Assembly (NCBI GenBank): GCA_016870195.1
Contig: VGCC01000013.1
Location: forward strand, 1 to 50,115
Source: Actinomycetota bacterium
Lineage (GTDB): Bacteria > Actinomycetota > Actinomycetes > S36-B12
Length of the DNA stretch: 50,115 bases
Direction: 5' to 3'
Below, one piece after another: positions 1 to 7,241 of the stretch. Position 1 is the stretch's first letter, and every line of letters starts with the position of its first letter. Below the pieces are notes generated by a model that saw only the letters and a list, made by a program, of their open reading frames with translations, was not told the DNA's origin and ran no database searches. The position numbers and the translations under genes were made by a program.

Positions 1-534
1 ATCATCGATATCGATATCCGTATCGGTCTCGATAGTCTCGACGTCCACCACATCATCGATGTCAATATCGATGTCTACGTCCACATCGACATCTCCGGGA
101 CCGACGAAATCAATATCCGGATCCGCGCTCGACTGCGGTGCCGAAAGTCCGGACCTACCGGGGCGGTCGAAGACTCGGACGACCACTGTGCCGTCGATGT
201 CCTCTGACTCCACGGTGCGCGTCGAGGGGAATGTGACCAGGAATGCGCGCTCGAGGGTGGGGCGGGGTTCATCCCGCAGACGCATAGCAAAGATCGGATC
301 GACGGCCGCGCGCTCCTGGGCGTAAGTCTCGATCTCTGCGGCGGCTGGCTGTGGGCGAGTGGCGCGCACGGCGGCCGAGATCGCGGGCCCGCGTCCGCTC
401 GCAATCAGCGGTGCGATTGTGTCGGGCACTCCGGCCTGCGCCAGTGCCGTGGCGAGATCGCTCTGGGCATCCCGAAGGGCATGGGCGTCCAGGCACGTGT
501 TGATCAAGAACTCTTCCACGGTGGTGACCGACAC
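1..534 (-). CDS. Putative split-borosin precursor with acidic D-V/D-I repeat tail (partial)
   Basis: The frame opens at a GTG at 534 preceded by AAGGAG six bases upstream and stays open to base 1, so the C-terminus lies outside the window (178 codons seen). Residues about 5-50 look like a small helical domain (VEEFLINTCLDAHAL, then a Gly turn and LIASGRG) with the spacing of the peptide-binding domain of bacterial split-borosin precursors. Residues about 55-135 are Ala/Arg/Glu-rich and include a beta-like stretch (RAFLVTFPS, GTVVVRVFD). From about residue 140 the chain becomes an alternating acidic/beta-branched tract (GDVDVDVDIDIDIDD, then VVDVETIETDTDIDIDD). It lies 29 bases downstream of a borosin-like methyltransferase gene on the same strand. 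I infer that it is the methylated substrate; otherwise it is an unknown acidic protein. Confidence 0.55.
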   Translation of the reverse strand, partial: MSVTTVEEFLINTCLDAHALRDAQSDLATALAQAGVPDTIAPLIASGRGPAISAAVRATRPQPAAAEIETYAQERAAVDPIFAMRLRDEPRPTLERAFLVTFPSTRTVESEDIDGTVVVRVFDRPGRSGLSAPQSSADPDIDFVGPGDVDVDVDIDIDIDDVVDVETIETDTDIDIDD

Positions 535-563
535 GGTGCTCTCCTTCACAGACGTCGACGTGC

Positions 564-1361
564 CTATTCTCCGTCGCGCTCACGCAGTATTGCGAGGGTA
601 TCCGATTGTGGTGGGGGTGCGCCCAACGGCGGGATGAACATCGTGGAAATCGCGGTGAGGTCGGCCTGCTGCACCTGTGCCACGGGGCGCACCACGACTC
701 GCGGGTGGGCCAGGGGGTGCTGCGCGGCCTCGTAGATGACCACCTCGTGCTCCGGCGAGTACAGCTCCACAAGCCGGGAGATGAGCAGGTCCAGGTGTCG
801 GCCGTCGAAGCCGGCGCGGTTGAACCCGTGGTCTCCCACCAACCCCACCTGCCACAGGATGAGGGGGACGTGGATATCGATGGTCACCGCACGCGTGATG
901 AAGAAGGTGGCCTCGTAGGTCTGGAGACCGTGGGCCGCCGGGTCCACCTCGAGGTCCGCGATGAGGCAGTCCTCTGCGGAAACCCCGGGCAACATGCGGG
1001 CCGGGTACCCCAGGTCGCGCAGTTCTTGGATGGCAACGAATGTGGGGTTCACAAAGACACCGGGGTGCCCATACATCACCACGACCACCTCACGCCCCTC
1101 ACAGACGTGCCAGACCATCCGATCCGCCATAGCGCGATACGTCTCTCGGCGCGGGCGATCCTGGCCGTAATAGACGTGCAGGTCTTCGATCCGGGGGTTT
1201 AGATCGCGAATGAAGCCGTCGGTGACAGCGTCAGCCGCACAGATCAAGACCATGTCCGCGGCGCGGATATGCGCTTGTGCTTCGAGTGTCAGGTGTGCCA
1301 CGGATTTAATGCCCGAGCCGACGGCTGTCAGTGAGCCACGACGGTCCTCGTCTGCCACCAT
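564..1361 (-). CDS. Tetrapyrrole-methylase-fold SAM methyltransferase, borosin alpha-N-methyltransferase-like
   Basis: 265 residues. The sequence tracks the bacterial borosin backbone N-methyltransferases (SonM type) end to end. It begins with LTAVGSGIKSVAHLTLEA, has the Arg/Tyr-rich catalytic-loop region YYGQDRPRRETYRAM (about residues 64-78), the SAM-binding loop YGHPGVF (about 96-102), LPGVSAEDCLIADLEVDP, and the late segments LWQVG and HEVVIYEA, ending in STMFIPP. True cobalamin or uroporphyrinogen methylases do not carry this combination. Borosin enzymes methylate backbone amides of a precursor peptide, here probably the downstream repeat protein encoded 29 bases away. The ATG at 1361 has GAGAGG upstream. 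A diphthine-synthase-like or orphan tetrapyrrole methylase is the alternative. Confidence 0.75.
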   Translation of the reverse strand: MVADEDRRGSLTAVGSGIKSVAHLTLEAQAHIRAADMVLICAADAVTDGFIRDLNPRIEDLHVYYGQDRPRRETYRAMADRMVWHVCEGREVVVVMYGHPGVFVNPTFVAIQELRDLGYPARMLPGVSAEDCLIADLEVDPAAHGLQTYEATFFITRAVTIDIHVPLILWQVGLVGDHGFNRAGFDGRHLDLLISRLVELYSPEHEVVIYEAAQHPLAHPRVVVRPVAQVQQADLTAISTMFIPPLGAPPPQSDTLAILRERDGE

Positions 1362-1404
1362 TCACGCCTCTCGTTGAACATCCATGGAATCGGGTTGCTC
1401 ACAC

Positions 1405-1410
1405 TAACCT
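1405..1410 (+). promoter_or_regulatory. -10 box of a leaderless promoter
   Basis: TAACCT ends six bases before the ATG at 1417, so the predicted transcription start falls on the start codon. The same bases on the other strand contain TAGTGT, a possible -10 for the divergent methyltransferase gene. Confidence 0.5.
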
Positions 1411-1416
1411 TGGTGT

Positions 1417-2298
1417 ATGTCCGAGCCCGATGTGAGCCCGCCGACTCCACCGACGGACGGTGAAGCCCGGAAGCCTGGTGACCAGCGCGCGCAGTCCTCC
1501 GGCATTCGGTCCCGGCTTGCCGCGGAGGCCGCGCTCCCGATTCCCGCTCCCACCTGGTTCGTGGTGATGCGGGCGATCACGAAGTCCATGGCATACGGGC
1601 TCATCGTCACGTGGCTGGCGTTCGTCCCCGTTCACGACGTCGGGCGCACGGTGCTCTGGATCATCCTCGCCGCGATGTGGGCAGTGATCCTCGCCGCGAT
1701 GATCCTCGACATCATCCATCGGCGGCGCACTCAGGAGTCGCGTCTGGTGCGGATGTCGGATGTTGCGATGCTTCTGACCCCCCTGCCCATCTTCATCAAC
1801 CTCCCCGGCCTCGCGATCGTGTTCCTGGTTGTGGGGTACGTGCTCCAACTGCGACGCATCTCGGCAGGCCAAGTTTTCATGTTCGTGCTCCTCGGGTCGG
1901 TAGGCACAATCATCATGGGATCAATCGCTCTCCTTGGTGCGGAGGCGCAAAACCCGAACGCTCCTCTTGCGCAGCCGGGAGCCGCTGCGGAGTTCACAGT
2001 GGCCACGCTCTTCCGCCTCACGTCACTCAAGGTGGGGGCTCCGCTGACCGATGAGGGTCAGATCATCGTCACTGTTCTCCAGATCGTGAGCGCCATTTTC
2101 CTGGGGGCTCTCTACGGGGGACTGCTCACGTGGGCGGTGCGCGATTCCCGCTCTAGCAAGTCCACGAGTCGGCAGACCTCGACAACGGATGCGCGGCTGG
2201 CATACGTCATCAAGCAGCAGCAGGAGATCCTGCGGCGACTCGATGCCCTAGCACCGACATCGGAGAGCACCCAGCACGAAGATCCACCGCGAACCTGA
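1417..2298 (+). CDS. Ion-channel-like membrane protein with degenerate selectivity filter
   Basis: 293 residues. A Pro-rich cytosolic N-terminus is followed by hydrophobic segments at roughly 60-80, 84-100, 118-145 and 151-172. A pore-like region at about 190-240 then follows (ATLFRLTSLKVGAPLTDEGQII and a long final helix), and a coiled-coil tail (IKQQQEILRRLDAL) closes the protein. The layout resembles two-helix-pore potassium channels, where the filter would read TVGYG followed by PVTDEGR. Here the filter position reads SLKVG, so potassium selectivity is doubtful. It is probably expressed from a leaderless promoter and overlaps the next gene by one base (TGATG). The cellular role is unknown. 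Confidence 0.6.
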   Translation: MSEPDVSPPTPPTDGEARKPGDQRAQSSGIRSRLAAEAALPIPAPTWFVVMRAITKSMAYGLIVTWLAFVPVHDVGRTVLWIILAAMWAVILAAMILDIIHRRRTQESRLVRMSDVAMLLTPLPIFINLPGLAIVFLVVGYVLQLRRISAGQVFMFVLLGSVGTIIMGSIALLGAEAQNPNAPLAQPGAAAEFTVATLFRLTSLKVGAPLTDEGQIIVTVLQIVSAIFLGALYGGLLTWAVRDSRSSKSTSRQTSTTDARLAYVIKQQQEILRRLDALAPTSESTQHEDPPRT

Positions 2299-3068
2299 TG
2301 CCGCTCGGAGAGGGCCCCGCCGTGGTCGAGGGTGCACGGGTGCTGGCGATTGCCAACCAGAAGGGCGGGGTCGCGAAGACGACCACGTCGATCACCCTGG
2401 CGTCCGCGTTGGCTGAGCGAGGAAAGCGTGTGCTCGTTCTCGATCTCGATGCGCAGGCGTGCGCGAGTTTCTCGTTGGGTATCGATCCCGAGGATGTCCC
2501 ACGCGATGCCACACCGTTCCTGGGTGATTCCGCGCGAATCATCGGCACGGCCGAGGGTGTGGATCTACTCCCCGCCACATCGGACCTTGCCCGTGCGGAC
2601 CATGCGCTTGCGGCGAGATCGGGACGGGAGAGACTTGTGCGCGACTTCGTGGCCTTGCACCGCGGGAAGTACGACTGGGTGATTCTCGATTGCTCGCCGT
2701 CCTTGGGCATCATGACGATCAACGCGCTCGTCGCAGCCGACGACGTCCTCATCCCCGTTCATTGCGAGACCCTGTCCCACCGCGGAGTGGGTCAGGTGAT
2801 GGAGGCGGTGGCGGAGGTGCAGAGGTGGGCCAATCCTGATCTGCGCGTTGTCGGCATCCTCCCGACCCTGTACGACGGACGGTCGCTGCATGCGCGGGCG
2901 ATTCGCGATGATCTCGCCGAGCGCTACGAGGTGCCCGTGCTCGCACCGATTCCCCGAAGCGTGCGCGTTGCGGAAGCTCCGGCAACGGGACGCACGATCT
3001 TGGCCACCGCGCCGGGGAGTCCCGCCGCTCGTGCCTACCGCGACCTCGCGTCGGTACTACTGGCCTGA
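2298..3068 (+). CDS. ParA/Soj-family ATPase
   Basis: 256 residues with a deviant Walker A (KGGVAKTTT, near residues 24-32), the switch-like LDLDAQACAS segment and a Walker B-like WVILDCSPSLG. These are hallmarks of ParA/Soj/MinD-type ATPases that position cargo or DNA by dimerising on nucleoid or membrane. No ParB gene or parS-like site is nearby, so this is unlikely to be the main chromosome-partition ParA. Mycobacteria carry a Soj-like gene close to an rhlE-type helicase, which matches the neighbour here. It overlaps the channel-like gene by one base, suggesting translational coupling. An internal GTG at 2323 is an alternative start. Confidence 0.8.
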   Translation: MPLGEGPAVVEGARVLAIANQKGGVAKTTTSITLASALAERGKRVLVLDLDAQACASFSLGIDPEDVPRDATPFLGDSARIIGTAEGVDLLPATSDLARADHALAARSGRERLVRDFVALHRGKYDWVILDCSPSLGIMTINALVAADDVLIPVHCETLSHRGVGQVMEAVAEVQRWANPDLRVVGILPTLYDGRSLHARAIRDDLAERYEVPVLAPIPRSVRVAEAPATGRTILATAPGSPAARAYRDLASVLLA

Positions 3069-4547
3069 GACCGGTTCACCCTTGCGGGTGCGCTGGCGGG
3101 GCCGCTTGGACTTCTTCTCCCGGTCCTCGCGTGGGCGCTCGCTTTTCGCGCGCTGCTCGGTGGGGCGTTTCGGCTTGTCACGACCCTTGCCCGACTTCTT
3201 CCCGGTCTCGCCGATGTCCTCAACCGCCTCGGCGGTGAGTCCTGCGCGGGTCCGCTTGTCCTTGGGCAGTTTCCCGGTGGTCCCGGCCGGAATCTTCAAG
3301 CCCGCGTAGACGTGTTCGCTGGTCGAGTACGTCTCGATCGGATCCTTGAAAGGCAACTTGAGTGCGCGATCGATCATCTGCCAGCGCGCCACGTCTTCCC
3401 AATCCACGAGCGTCACGGCGACGCCGGAGGCCCCCGCGCGGCCCGTCCGCCCAATCCGGTGGAGGTAGGTCTTCTCATCATCCGGGCATTCGTAATTGAC
3501 CACGTGCGTCACGTCGTCGACGTCGATGCCGCGGGCGGCCACGTCCGTGGCGACGAGCACATCGACTTTGCCGGAGCGGAAGGCGCGCAACGCTTGCTCG
3601 CGGGCACCCTGTCCGAGGTCACCGTGCACGGCGCCGACGGCGAAGCCACGCTCGGTGAGCTCGTCCGCGATCTTCTGCGCCTTGCGCTTGGTGCGCGTGA
3701 AGATCATCGCGAGGTGTCGTCCCTCTGCTTGAAGGATCCGCGCGACGAGTTCCACCTTGTCCATCGGATGTGCTCGCCACACATGCTGTTCGATGGCGTC
3801 GACTGTCGCGTTGTCATCACCGGGTTCCGATGCGCGGATGTGGATCGGTTGTCGCATGTAGCGCCGCGCGAGAGCAACGATCTGCCCGGGCATCGTCGCG
3901 GAGAACAGCATCGTCTGCCGTTCCGTGGGAAGGAGGTCGACGATGCGTTCGACGTCGGGAAGGAATCCCATGTCGAGCATCTCGTCTGCTTCATCGAGAA
4001 CGAGAACGCGCACGTGACTCAACACGAGTGATCCGCGTGTTGCGAGATCGATGATGCGGCCGGGTGTTCCGACCACCACATCGATGCCGGCCGTGAGCGC
4101 GTCTATCTGGGGCTCGTAGGCACGGCCACCGTAGATCGCGAGAACACGCATGCCCTTGATGCGACCGGCGCGCTCGAGGTCGGTGGCCACCTGCAGGGAC
4201 AGTTCGCGTGTGGGGCAGACGACGAGGGCGTGAGGTGCCCCGACACCTGGCTCGCTCGGATACTCGGGTGCAAGGGGTGAGGTCAAGCGTTGAAGCAGCG
4301 GGATCCCGAATCCGAGTGTCTTCCCGGTGCCGGTCTTGGCTTGTCCGATCAGGTCTTTGCCCTCGAGGGCGAGTGCCATGCACATCTGCTGGATCGGGAA
4401 CGCGTATTCGATGCCATCGGCTGCCAGGGCCTCGACGATGGACTTCTCGGCGCCGAGTTCCGCGAACGTGGGGGCCGAGGTGGGGTCAACTGTGCTCAGA
4501 ACTTCTCCAAGTCTCTCGCGCGGTGAGTGTCGCGCGGCGTCATGCAC
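3057..4547 (-). CDS. DEAD-box ATP-dependent RNA helicase
   Basis: About 496 residues with the full motif set: Q-motif (TFAELG then FPIQQM), motif I AKTGTGKT, Ia PTREL, Ib TPGR, II DEAD, III SAT, IV-like IFTRTKRKAQ, V ATDVAARGID and VI HRIGRTGRAG. The C-terminal tail is rich in Lys, Arg and Glu, typical of RNA-binding extensions of RhlE/CshA-type helicases. It probably remodels RNA in ribosome assembly or mRNA decay. The frame extends to an ATG at 4598 that overlaps the divergent start codon. I prefer the GTG at 4547, because a TACAGT -10 box (4563-4568, minus strand) lies between the two. The 3' end overlaps the convergent ParA-like gene by 12 bases. Confidence 0.92.
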   Translation of the reverse strand: MHDAARHSPRERLGEVLSTVDPTSAPTFAELGAEKSIVEALAADGIEYAFPIQQMCMALALEGKDLIGQAKTGTGKTLGFGIPLLQRLTSPLAPEYPSEPGVGAPHALVVCPTRELSLQVATDLERAGRIKGMRVLAIYGGRAYEPQIDALTAGIDVVVGTPGRIIDLATRGSLVLSHVRVLVLDEADEMLDMGFLPDVERIVDLLPTERQTMLFSATMPGQIVALARRYMRQPIHIRASEPGDDNATVDAIEQHVWRAHPMDKVELVARILQAEGRHLAMIFTRTKRKAQKIADELTERGFAVGAVHGDLGQGAREQALRAFRSGKVDVLVATDVAARGIDVDDVTHVVNYECPDDEKTYLHRIGRTGRAGASGVAVTLVDWEDVARWQMIDRALKLPFKDPIETYSTSEHVYAGLKIPAGTTGKLPKDKRTRAGLTAEAVEDIGETGKKSGKGRDKPKRPTEQRAKSERPREDREKKSKRPRQRTRKGEPVSGQ

Positions 4548-4582
4548 GATTGTGCTGACATCACTGTACCCGGTGGCCCCAC

Positions 4583-4588
4583 TAGCCT
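4583..4588 (+). promoter_or_regulatory. -10 box upstream of ferritin-like gene
   Basis: TAGCCT lies eight bases before the ATG at 4597, consistent with a leaderless or nearly leaderless transcript. The divergent helicase promoter box TACAGT is about 15 bases away on the other strand. Confidence 0.4.
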
Positions 4589-4596
4589 TACGACCC

Positions 4597-5286
4597 ATGT
4601 CGGTATCGGTGGAGCTCCTGCAGGACGATCCGGAGTATCGGGCCGCCGTCGTCGACCTCCTCGGTGTTCTCGCCTACGGAGAGTTAAGCGCCTTCGAACG
4701 GATCGCGGCCGACGCTGCGATGTCTCCCACCTTGGCGGACTCGGTTGCCCTCTCCGGCATGGCCGCGGCGGAGTTCCGTCATCACGAGGAGTTGAGCCGA
4801 CGGTTGAGGGATCTCGGAGTCGACCCTCTCGTCGCGATGGAGCCGTTTCGCACGCCGATCGATGACTTCCATGCACACACCAAGCCAAGTGACTGGCTCG
4901 AGGGCCTGGTCAAGGCGTATGTCGGCGATGGGATCGGCTTGGACTTCTACCGGGAGATCGCCGTCCGCCTCGATCCACAGACTCGGGATCTGGTGCTGCG
5001 GGTGTGCGAGGACCTCGGTCAATCCGCTTTCATCGTGGATGCCGTGCGCTCCGCAATAGATGAGGATCCCCGCGTTGCCGGCAGGCTCGCACTCTGGGGC
5101 CGCAGGCTTGTGGGTGAGGCGCTCTCCCAGGCGCAACGCGTGGCTGCGGAGCGAGATGCTCTGTCGAGTCTGTTGGTTGGAGGCGTGGATCGTCCGGGTG
5201 CGGACCTGGCCGAGATTGGTCGCATGTTGGCGCGGCTGACCGAGAACCACTCACGCCGGATGGCGGAGATGGGGCTTGCTGCTTAG
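4597..5286 (+). CDS. Ferritin-like fold protein (actinobacterial, MiaE-like)
   Basis: 229 residues, almost entirely helical, with carboxylate/histidine clusters expected of a di-iron ferritin-like bundle: YGELSAFER near residue 30, the ExxH segment EFRHHEELSRRL near 60, and DFYREIA near 115. It resembles the ferritin-like fold proteins that sit between an RNA helicase and DUF3107 in other actinobacteria, sometimes compared with the tRNA hydroxylase MiaE. The substrate is unknown. The gene starts divergently from the helicase and ends by sharing a TTAG tetranucleotide with the stop of the convergent DUF3107 gene. Confidence 0.75.
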   Translation: MSVSVELLQDDPEYRAAVVDLLGVLAYGELSAFERIAADAAMSPTLADSVALSGMAAAEFRHHEELSRRLRDLGVDPLVAMEPFRTPIDDFHAHTKPSDWLEGLVKAYVGDGIGLDFYREIAVRLDPQTRDLVLRVCEDLGQSAFIVDAVRSAIDEDPRVAGRLALWGRRLVGEALSQAQRVAAERDALSSLLVGGVDRPGADLAEIGRMLARLTENHSRRMAEMGLAA

Positions 5287-5510
5287 GCGGGTGATCCAAA
5301 TCCGACGCGACCCCGAGACGTCGGGGTGATCTCAACGAACGCGATCTTGGCTGCGGGTACCAGCAGGGTGCGATCCTTCGAATCTGCGATTCTCAGAACA
5401 TCGCCTTTGGTGATGGCCGCACGCACCAGCGTCTCGATGGCCTCGACCGTCTCCTCGCTGTCGATGGTCAACTCACGCGGGTGGTCATGGACGCCGATCT
5501 TGATTTCCAC
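5283..5510 (-). CDS. DUF3107 family protein
   Basis: 75 residues starting MEIKIGVHDHPRELTI and containing VEAIETLVRAAI and LVPAAKIAFVEI, typical of the small DUF3107 family conserved across actinobacteria (mycobacterial TB9.4 type). The function is not established. The family usually lies beside a TetR regulator and a ferritin-like protein, as here. Its stop overlaps the ferritin-like gene by four bases. Confidence 0.85.
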   Translation of the reverse strand: MEIKIGVHDHPRELTIDSEETVEAIETLVRAAITKGDVLRIADSKDRTLLVPAAKIAFVEITPTSRGRVGFGSPA

Positions 5511-5543
5511 TGCAGATCCTCACACTCGGGGGAGACCATGTTC

Positions 5544-6185
5544 TCAGGAAGCGTCCGAGGATTCCGCACGAGGGTGGCTCAGCGGGAAGCCGCGTATTCC
5601 ACGCCAGGCGAGGGCGGCAACAAGATCCGCGGCTTCGTCACGGTCCATCGAACCTGCATGGCCGCGGATCCAGCGGGTTGCAGCCACTTGGGCCAGCCCT
5701 TGGAGTGCGGATCCCAGCAGCAAAGTTTCCGACTCGCCGAGGTCGGTGTCTTCGGCAATCACCGCGGCGATACGCCGGGCGACTTCCGCGTGGGCCCGGT
5801 CAACTCTCGTCCGGACATCCTCGTTGCCGATGATGTCACTTTCGAATAGGAGCCGGTAGATGCCATCCGTTGAGTCGACAAACGCGAAGTAGGCCCGCAT
5901 CGTTTGTTGCACCCGAAGTTTGTTGTCCAGAGTGGATCGGAGGGCGATGTCCGTCGCCGTGAGTAATTCGTCGATTGTGGTGTTGAGCACGGCGAGGTAG
6001 AGGTCGAGTTTGCTGTCGAAGTGTTGGTAAAGGACCGGTTTGGTAACCCCGGCACCGTCTGCGATCTCCTCCATGGAGGTCGGGTGGTAACCGCTGTGTC
6101 CGAAGACATCACGGGCAGCAGCGAGGATCTGTTCCCGGCGCTGCTCCCGCGGGAGTCGTGCTCCCCGCGGCGCCGCCTCCGTCAT
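5544..6185 (-). CDS. TetR family transcriptional regulator
   Basis: 213 residues. The N-terminal HTH is clear: REQILAAARDVFGHSGY, TSMEEIADGAGVTKPVLYQHF and DSKLDLYLAV (about residues 17-67). The C-terminal ligand-binding half contains RAYFAFVDSTDGIYRLLFES and resembles the mycobacterial TetR protein next to DUF3107. It probably regulates its own operon (this gene then DUF3107, 33 bases apart); the ligand is unknown. It lies divergent to the alpha/beta hydrolase gene, with about 60 bases between the start codons. Confidence 0.88.
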   Translation of the reverse strand: MTEAAPRGARLPREQRREQILAAARDVFGHSGYHPTSMEEIADGAGVTKPVLYQHFDSKLDLYLAVLNTTIDELLTATDIALRSTLDNKLRVQQTMRAYFAFVDSTDGIYRLLFESDIIGNEDVRTRVDRAHAEVARRIAAVIAEDTDLGESETLLLGSALQGLAQVAATRWIRGHAGSMDRDEAADLVAALAWRGIRGFPLSHPRAESSDAS

Positions 6186-6232
6186 TCGGTCACCCTAGTG
6201 GGATCTGCGCCGCCTCCTGAGGGGTCAGCACG

Positions 6233-6238
6233 TACCCT
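6233..6238 (+). promoter_or_regulatory. -10 box of a leaderless promoter
   Basis: TACCCT ends exactly six bases before the ATG at 6245, placing the transcription start at or next to the start codon of the alpha/beta hydrolase gene. Confidence 0.5.
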
Positions 6239-6244
6239 GACCGC

Positions 6245-7147
6245 ATGAGTGCACCTGGACCATTCCCTGGCATCGAGGTGGTGCTACCTGACCGTACGGT
6301 GCACCTGCGGCGTGCTGAGGCACTTGACCTGCCCCCGGCGATGTTCATCCACGGGCTCGGCGGATCGGCGCTCAACTGGACTGACCTGATGTTTCGCATG
6401 CGCAACGAGGTCGATGGGTACGCGGTGGATCTCGGGGGATTCGGCATGTCGCCGCCACCGCGCGACGGTGACATGTCGCCGAAGGGGCATGCGAGAGCGC
6501 TCGCCTCGCTGATCGAGCATCTCGGCCTTGGCCCCGTGCACCTGTTCGGCAATTCCTTCGGTGGCGCCGTAGCCATCAACCTGGCCGCGCGCTATCCGGA
6601 CCTTGTGCGATCGCTGACCCTCATCTCTCCAGCGCTCCCGAGCCTGTATGCGACCAAGGGCAATATGCACCTCCCGATGGTCGCGATCCCCGGCGTGGGC
6701 GAGCGACTCATGCCCAAGTTTCTCCAGGCGCCAGCCTCGGAGCGCGCCCGCATGTCGATCACTGCGAACTTCGCCGACCCGAGTCGGATGTCCCCTCAGC
6801 GTATGTCGGAGGCGGTCGAGGAACTTGAGCTACGGACTGGGCTCCCGTACGTGCCGGAGGTGTTCCTGCGGACCCTGCGATCACTGCTCAAGACGTATGT
6901 GGACCGTGGACCGGAGCGCCCCTGGAAGTTGGCCGAGCGAGTGCGTGTCCCCACGCTCCTCATCTATGGACGCAAGGATCCCCTCGTGGACGCACGCTCC
7001 GCACACCGCGCGACATCCGTATTCCCCGACGCCCACGTCGTCGTCCTCCCCGACTGCGGTCATGTTGCGCAGATGGAGCACCCGGAGTTCGTCAAGTCCG
7101 CCTGGGATCGCTTTATCGCGCGCGACTCCCGCGTCGACGCGCGTTGA
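6245..7147 (+). CDS. Alpha/beta hydrolase
   Basis: 300 residues. The oxyanion-hole motif HGLGGSALNW lies near residue 36, the nucleophile elbow GNSFGG places Ser near 104, the acid is probably the Asp in YGRKDPLVD, and the catalytic His is in CGHVAQMEHPE near the C-terminus. The protein is cytosolic, with no signal peptide or membrane helix. The substrate cannot be read from the sequence; esters, lactones or epoxides are all possible. The insertion before the lid (ALPSLYATKGNMHLP) and the size are ordinary for the family. It is transcribed alone, apparently from a leaderless promoter. Confidence 0.85.
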   Translation: MSAPGPFPGIEVVLPDRTVHLRRAEALDLPPAMFIHGLGGSALNWTDLMFRMRNEVDGYAVDLGGFGMSPPPRDGDMSPKGHARALASLIEHLGLGPVHLFGNSFGGAVAINLAARYPDLVRSLTLISPALPSLYATKGNMHLPMVAIPGVGERLMPKFLQAPASERARMSITANFADPSRMSPQRMSEAVEELELRTGLPYVPEVFLRTLRSLLKTYVDRGPERPWKLAERVRVPTLLIYGRKDPLVDARSAHRATSVFPDAHVVVLPDCGHVAQMEHPEFVKSAWDRFIARDSRVDAR

Positions 7148-7241
7148 TCCACAGGCCGTTGTCCACAAGTAGAAATCGCGGGATTCCCGGGCTCACCTGA
7201 CCCGTCCTACCGTCGCCGAACTACTACGGGATGGGCGAGCA

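Noticed and set aside
1-114. Simple DNA microsatellite or regulatory repeat at the left edge
   Set aside because: The codons for Asp, Val and Ile vary while the amino-acid alternation is kept, so it reads as a coding repeat.
2298-3068. Chromosome-partition parA with nearby parS or origin
   Set aside because: No parB gene, no parS-like palindrome and no DnaA-box cluster were seen; the neighbours match a non-origin Soj-like gene.
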